Source: JAJTFW01 sp031411335 (GTDB lineage: Bacteria > Bacteroidota > Bacteroidia > AKYH767-A > OLB10). Taken from it: a stretch of 9,723 nucleotides of DNA. The stretch is from NCBI GenBank assembly GCA_031411335.1, contig JANOAX010000187.1, forward strand, positions 1 through 9,723, given 5' to 3'. How positions within the stretch are numbered: position 1 is the stretch's first letter; each line of letters begins with the position of its first letter. The notes under the pieces were generated by a model. That model saw only the letters and a list, made by a program, of their open reading frames with translations, had not been told where the DNA came from and made no database searches. The translations under genes were made by a program, and so were the position numbers. Below, piece after piece: positions 6,358 to 9,723 of this stretch.

Positions 6358-6363
6358 CCCCCC

Positions 6364-7242
6364 ATGTTGCATAAATCAGGTTTCGTAAATATTATTGGAA
6401 AGCCCAATGTAGGTAAAAGTACATTACTTAACGCATTGATGGGCCAAGACTTATCTGTTGTTACGCCTAAGGCCCAAACTACACGACACCGTATTAAGGC
6501 AATTTTGAATGGAGACGATTATCAAATCGTTTTTTCGGATACGCCCGGAATTATGAAGCCTGCCTATAAGTTGCACGAAAGGATGTTGCACGCGGTGGAT
6601 GAGACGTTGACCGATGCTGATTTGGTGCTGTATGTCACTGAATTGAAAGACCGTACCATTTCAGAGGATCTGTTGTTTAAGCTTCAGGGTTTACTGGTTC
6701 CTTTGTATGTTTTAATTAATAAAGTCGATACAGGAAATCAAGAAGAAGTGATGGAAGCCGTTGAGCATTGGAAAAAAGTGTTGAATCCAGCCATTGTTCT
6801 TCCCATTTCAGCATTGCATAAATTTCAAGTGGAATTACTACAGGAAAAAATTGTGAGTGTGTTGCCAGAAGGTCCGGCCTATTTTGATAAGGACGAAGAT
6901 ATTAGCGATCGTAATGTGCGATTTTTTGTTACTGAAATTATTCGCGGAAGAATATTACAACAGTTCCAAAAAGAAATTCCATACTCAGTAGAAGTATTTG
7001 TGGAAGAGTATAAAGAGACTCCAGATATTGATCGCATTCGTGTCATCATTTATTGCGCGCGCGAATCACAAAAAGGTATTTTATTAGGGAAGGGTGGAGC
7101 AGCCATGAAAAAATTGGGCACTGACTCCAGAAAATTAATTGAAGAATTCATCAGTAAAAAAGTGTACATAGAATTCACCGTTAAGGTAGCGGATGATTGG
7201 CGCGACAACGATAAAATGTTGAAGCGATTCGGGTACGAATAA
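6364..7242 (+). CDS. era: GTPase Era, 30S ribosome assembly factor
   Basis: Era binds the 3' end of 16S rRNA and GTP and helps mature the 30S subunit. The product has 292 residues from the ATG at 6364, the usual Era length. GTPase motifs in order: G1 GKPNVGKS (12-19), G2 Thr39/Thr40 region (AQTTRHR), G3 DTPG (59-62), G4 NKVD (119-122) and G5 SAL (149-151). The C-terminal KH domain (about 205-290) contains the RNA-binding GxxG loop as GKGG (242-245), preceded by RESQKGILL. An in-frame ATG at 6319 would add 15 residues with no counterpart in the family, and a promoter-like -7 box lies inside that extension, so 6364 is preferred. der begins 22 nt after the stop on the same strand. Confidence 0.97.
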   Translation: MLHKSGFVNIIGKPNVGKSTLLNALMGQDLSVVTPKAQTTRHRIKAILNGDDYQIVFSDTPGIMKPAYKLHERMLHAVDETLTDADLVLYVTELKDRTISEDLLFKLQGLLVPLYVLINKVDTGNQEEVMEAVEHWKKVLNPAIVLPISALHKFQVELLQEKIVSVLPEGPAYFDKDEDISDRNVRFFVTEIIRGRILQQFQKEIPYSVEVFVEEYKETPDIDRIRVIIYCARESQKGILLGKGGAAMKKLGTDSRKLIEEFISKKVYIEFTVKVADDWRDNDKMLKRFGYE

Positions 7243-7264
7243 AGTTTAAAAATAAAGTATAGCC

Positions 7265-8584
7265 ATGGCTAATATTGTTGCCATTGTGGGTCGCCCCAAT
7301 GTAGGAAAATCAACGCTATTTAATCGTTTGACGGAGTCGCGTAAAGCCATTGTGGATGAAAGTTCAGGTGTTACACGTGATCGTCATTATGGAAAAGCGG
7401 AGTGGATCGGTCGCACGTATTCAGTGATTGATACGGGAGGTTATATCATCGGATCTGAAGATATTTTCGAGAAGGAAATTCGTAAGCAAGTGCAATTAGC
7501 TATTGACGAAGCAAATATTATTTTGTTTGTTGTAGACGTTGCAGTTGGACTTACCGACATGGATAAAGAGGTTGGAAACTTATTACGTAAATCGAAGAAA
7601 AAAATATTTTTAGTTGCTAATAAAGTAGATTCATCCGCCCGTATTCATGATGTTCATGAATTTCATGCATTGGGATTGGGTGAACCTTTTGGACTTTCGG
7701 CAATGAGTGGTGGTGGTACTGGTGAACTTTTAGATGAGATGGTAGCGGCCTTTTATCCTGAAGATTTAGATGAGCCAGAGTTGCCTCGTATTGCCATCAT
7801 TGGTCAACCTAATGTTGGTAAATCATCTTTATTAAATTCACTTATTGGAGAAGAAAGAAGTATTGTAACTGATATTTCTGGAACCACACGTGATACTATT
7901 TATAAGCGATTCAACAGTTTTGGATTTGATTTTTTATTGATTGATACTGCTGGATTACGAAGAAAGAAAAATGTTCGTGAAGACATTGAGTTTTATTCGG
8001 TGATGCGTTCCGTACGCGCCATTGAAGAATCCGATGTTTGTTTATTTATGATTGATGCAACACAAGGGATCACGGCCCAGGATTTAAATATTTTTTCTCT
8101 CTGTGAAAGAAATAGAAAAGGTGTAGTGATACTTGTGAATAAATGGGATTTGGTGGAGAAGGATACCTTAACGACAAAGAAAGTAGAAGAAGCGATACGT
8201 GCTCGAATCTCTCCATTTACCGATGTGCCTATCGTGTTCACTTCTGCAACAACAAAGCAAAGATTACACAAAGCTTTAGAAATTGCTTTGGAAGTTTATA
8301 AAAATAAAACGGCAAAAATTTCAACTTCTAAATTGAATAAGATCATGTTGCCTTTTGTGGATCATTATCCACCTCCTGCAGTAAAAGGAAAAAGTATCAG
8401 TATAAAATACATCACTCAACTTCCAGGAATTTCGCCGACATTTGCATTCTTTTCAAACTTGCCGCAATACATTGGAACGTCGTACAAGCGTTACATTGAA
8501 AACAAGATGCGTGAAAATTTCCCGTTGAGTGGAGTTCCGATTGTAATCTATTTTAGAAATAAAGAGAAGAGTAAAGAAGGATAA
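7265..8584 (+). CDS. der: Tandem GTPase Der (EngA), 50S ribosome assembly factor
   Basis: Der is an essential double-GTPase that acts in 50S subunit assembly. The 439 residues show two G domains and a KH-like tail. G domain 1: GRPNVGKST (9-17), Thr37, DTGG (56-59), NKVD (119-122), SAM (145-147). G domain 2: GQPNVGKSS (180-188), GTTRD (206-210), DTAG (227-230), NKWD (292-295), SAT (327-329). The KH-like domain at about 352-434 has the characteristic YPPPAVKGK, ISIKYITQ and SYKRYIENKMRENF patterns. All key motifs are intact and the length is typical. It follows era by 22 nt, with no promoter or terminator visible between them, so cotranscription is likely. Its TAA (8582-8584) directly abuts the stop of the convergent downstream gene. 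Confidence 0.98.
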   Translation: MANIVAIVGRPNVGKSTLFNRLTESRKAIVDESSGVTRDRHYGKAEWIGRTYSVIDTGGYIIGSEDIFEKEIRKQVQLAIDEANIILFVVDVAVGLTDMDKEVGNLLRKSKKKIFLVANKVDSSARIHDVHEFHALGLGEPFGLSAMSGGGTGELLDEMVAAFYPEDLDEPELPRIAIIGQPNVGKSSLLNSLIGEERSIVTDISGTTRDTIYKRFNSFGFDFLLIDTAGLRRKKNVREDIEFYSVMRSVRAIEESDVCLFMIDATQGITAQDLNIFSLCERNRKGVVILVNKWDLVEKDTLTTKKVEEAIRARISPFTDVPIVFTSATTKQRLHKALEIALEVYKNKTAKISTSKLNKIMLPFVDHYPPPAVKGKSISIKYITQLPGISPTFAFFSNLPQYIGTSYKRYIENKMRENFPLSGVPIVIYFRNKEKSKEG

Positions 8585-9723
8585 TTATTGAATGGATTTT
8601 TTATTGAATAGGAAATAACCGATGTGAAAAACAACGGAAAGAGGTTTTTCTCTTTCTTCGATATAATTCAATGCAAGACTGATGGGGCCTACCGGACTTT
8701 GATACACTGCATTTAAAGTTCCAATGAGGTATCTTTTGTTGAATGCATCACCATAGGTGGCTTTGTATTTGGTGTTTTGCAATACTTCTTGGAAGGGTTG
8801 ATAGAAATAGCCTTCTAGTCTAACATCAAAGTCTTTGGTAATATTAAAAATATTTCTCAGTCCAACCCCTACATAGTTGTTTGCGCGAAAGGATTCCAAA
8901 AACAAGGTTTGCATTTCGGGGATGGGTTGAAATGCTGGCATCTGTGATTTCGTACTAACATAATTGGAGAGAAAGGGCATGCCACTAAAATTCATCTCCA
9001 TATAAATACCTGCTGTGTACCACCGCACTGTTTTAAAATAATTTTCATACTTCATTAAAAGTTGAAACCATTGGTGGTTATCTTTAATGGTGTCTGCTAA
9101 AATTTTAGTGTTGCCTGGCCGAGTATATTCTTCGGCTGAAGTATAACGTGCTCTGAATTCAAAAAAGGTTCCTTCATCCGCATAAAATTTTCTGTTCAAG
9201 GAATTTCTTTCAAATAATAAGTAAGCACTTAAACCCTCTAGCGAGGTCTGATCAGCTGTGTCATTTTCACTAAATTGTCTGGTCAAATAATATCGATCGT
9301 TGTTTCGGTATAGGTTAAATCCACCAATTACTTTTCCTTTGTTTTTTACGGGTATGCCTAGGTTTAAACTATAGTTTCTTTCATATTGAACCAGAAAAGA
9401 TGGTTTTACATCGGCAAAGAAAGCAGTGCTACTTTTGTAATAGTCAAATTGACTCACTGTTACTGAAGGCTCTAAGTAAAATGGAAAACTCCCTGGAACG
9501 TAGAATCGCATATCGAAATGTGCAGAATTATATAATTTACCAAAGTAGAAGTTACCAAGCATTTTGACACTTTGTAATCCCCAGAAAGTTCTTTGAACAC
9601 TTACAAAACCAGTATTGATAGGTTTGGATGAAACCAATCCGCCAAAATCTAATTTTATTCCTCTGCTTTTTCTTACATCAAGATGCAAATCATAATTACC
9701 GCTGGCTGGATTAAAAACTAAAC
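8585..9723 (-). CDS. C-terminal Omp85-type barrel of a probable patatin-like phospholipase (5' end outside window)
   Basis: The frame is open from the window edge to TAA at 8587-8585, giving 378 visible residues. It reads through the edge without a start codon: the segment before residue 12 (LVFNPASGNYDL) fits a strand preceding the barrel, and the TTG at 9688 is an internal Leu rather than a start. The visible part is beta-barrel-like throughout, with alternating aromatic strands. FFEFRARYTSAEEYT, YVGVGLRNIFNITKDFDVRLEGY and the final SPVGPISLALN, EEREKPLSVVFHIGYFLFN pattern match the C-terminus of Bacteroidota patatin-like phospholipases fused to an Omp85-type (surface antigen) barrel. The patatin catalytic G-x-S-x-G and D-G motifs would lie outside, so the enzyme assignment is inference from the tail. 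Another Omp85-type protein is possible. It converges on der with no gap. Confidence 0.75.
   Translation of the reverse strand, partial: LVFNPASGNYDLHLDVRKSRGIKLDFGGLVSSKPINTGFVSVQRTFWGLQSVKMLGNFYFGKLYNSAHFDMRFYVPGSFPFYLEPSVTVSQFDYYKSSTAFFADVKPSFLVQYERNYSLNLGIPVKNKGKVIGGFNLYRNNDRYYLTRQFSENDTADQTSLEGLSAYLLFERNSLNRKFYADEGTFFEFRARYTSAEEYTRPGNTKILADTIKDNHQWFQLLMKYENYFKTVRWYTAGIYMEMNFSGMPFLSNYVSTKSQMPAFQPIPEMQTLFLESFRANNYVGVGLRNIFNITKDFDVRLEGYFYQPFQEVLQNTKYKATYGDAFNKRYLIGTLNAVYQSPVGPISLALNYIEEREKPLSVVFHIGYFLFNKKSIQ

Noticed and set aside
6319..6363. N-terminal extension of Era from ATG 6319
   Set aside because: The 15 extra residues precede the usual Era N-terminus, and a consensus -7 promoter box (6350-6357) lies inside them.
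7993..8271. 92-codon frame on the minus strand
   Set aside because: Antisense to the second G domain of Der, whose motifs are fully conserved; a shadow frame.

Overview
The window looks like a chromosomal segment from a low-GC member of the Bacteroidota, probably an environmental lineage near the Flavobacteriales or Chitinophagales. Four signs support this: a secreted protein with a C-terminal type IX secretion (Por) sorting domain; promoter-like sites matching the Bacteroidota -7 consensus TAnnTTTG just before era and ahead of mgtE; no convincing Shine-Dalgarno sequences; and era next to der. The lineage call is inference from gene content; no rRNA or other taxonomic marker is present.

Layout. 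Positions 1-692 (minus) hold the N-terminal part of a magnesium transporter MgtE, cut by the window edge. Positions 693-1711 are a kilobase spacer with a putative mgtE leader and promoter, a 29-bp tandem repeat, a long imperfect hairpin, three regularly spaced small hairpins with GAA/TTC loops, and one overlooked small gene for a 41-residue lipoprotein (1385-1510, minus). Next, ung (uracil-DNA glycosylase, plus) is followed after 2 nt by an Omp85-superfamily outer-membrane protein gene. A 471-nt repeat-rich gap separates that gene from a convergent gene for a T9SS-exported protein (4681-6279, minus). From a short shared upstream region, era (start revised to 6364) and then der run on the plus strand. 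The window ends with the C-terminal half of an Omp85-type barrel protein, most likely a patatin-like phospholipase (8585-9723, minus, 5' end outside), whose stop codon directly abuts that of der.

How the genes relate. Era and Der are ribosome-assembly GTPases and probably form one transcription unit. The other coding content is mainly envelope: ion transport, two outer-membrane barrels, a surface or secreted protein and a small lipoprotein. Ung is a DNA-repair housekeeping enzyme that appears to share a transcript with the first barrel gene. No phage, integrase, transposase, CRISPR, rRNA or tRNA was seen. The least explained material is in the intergenic repeats, above all the GAA-loop hairpin family at 1056-1173 and the 33-bp inverted repeat at 4463-4645. 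I see no clear novel multi-gene system.
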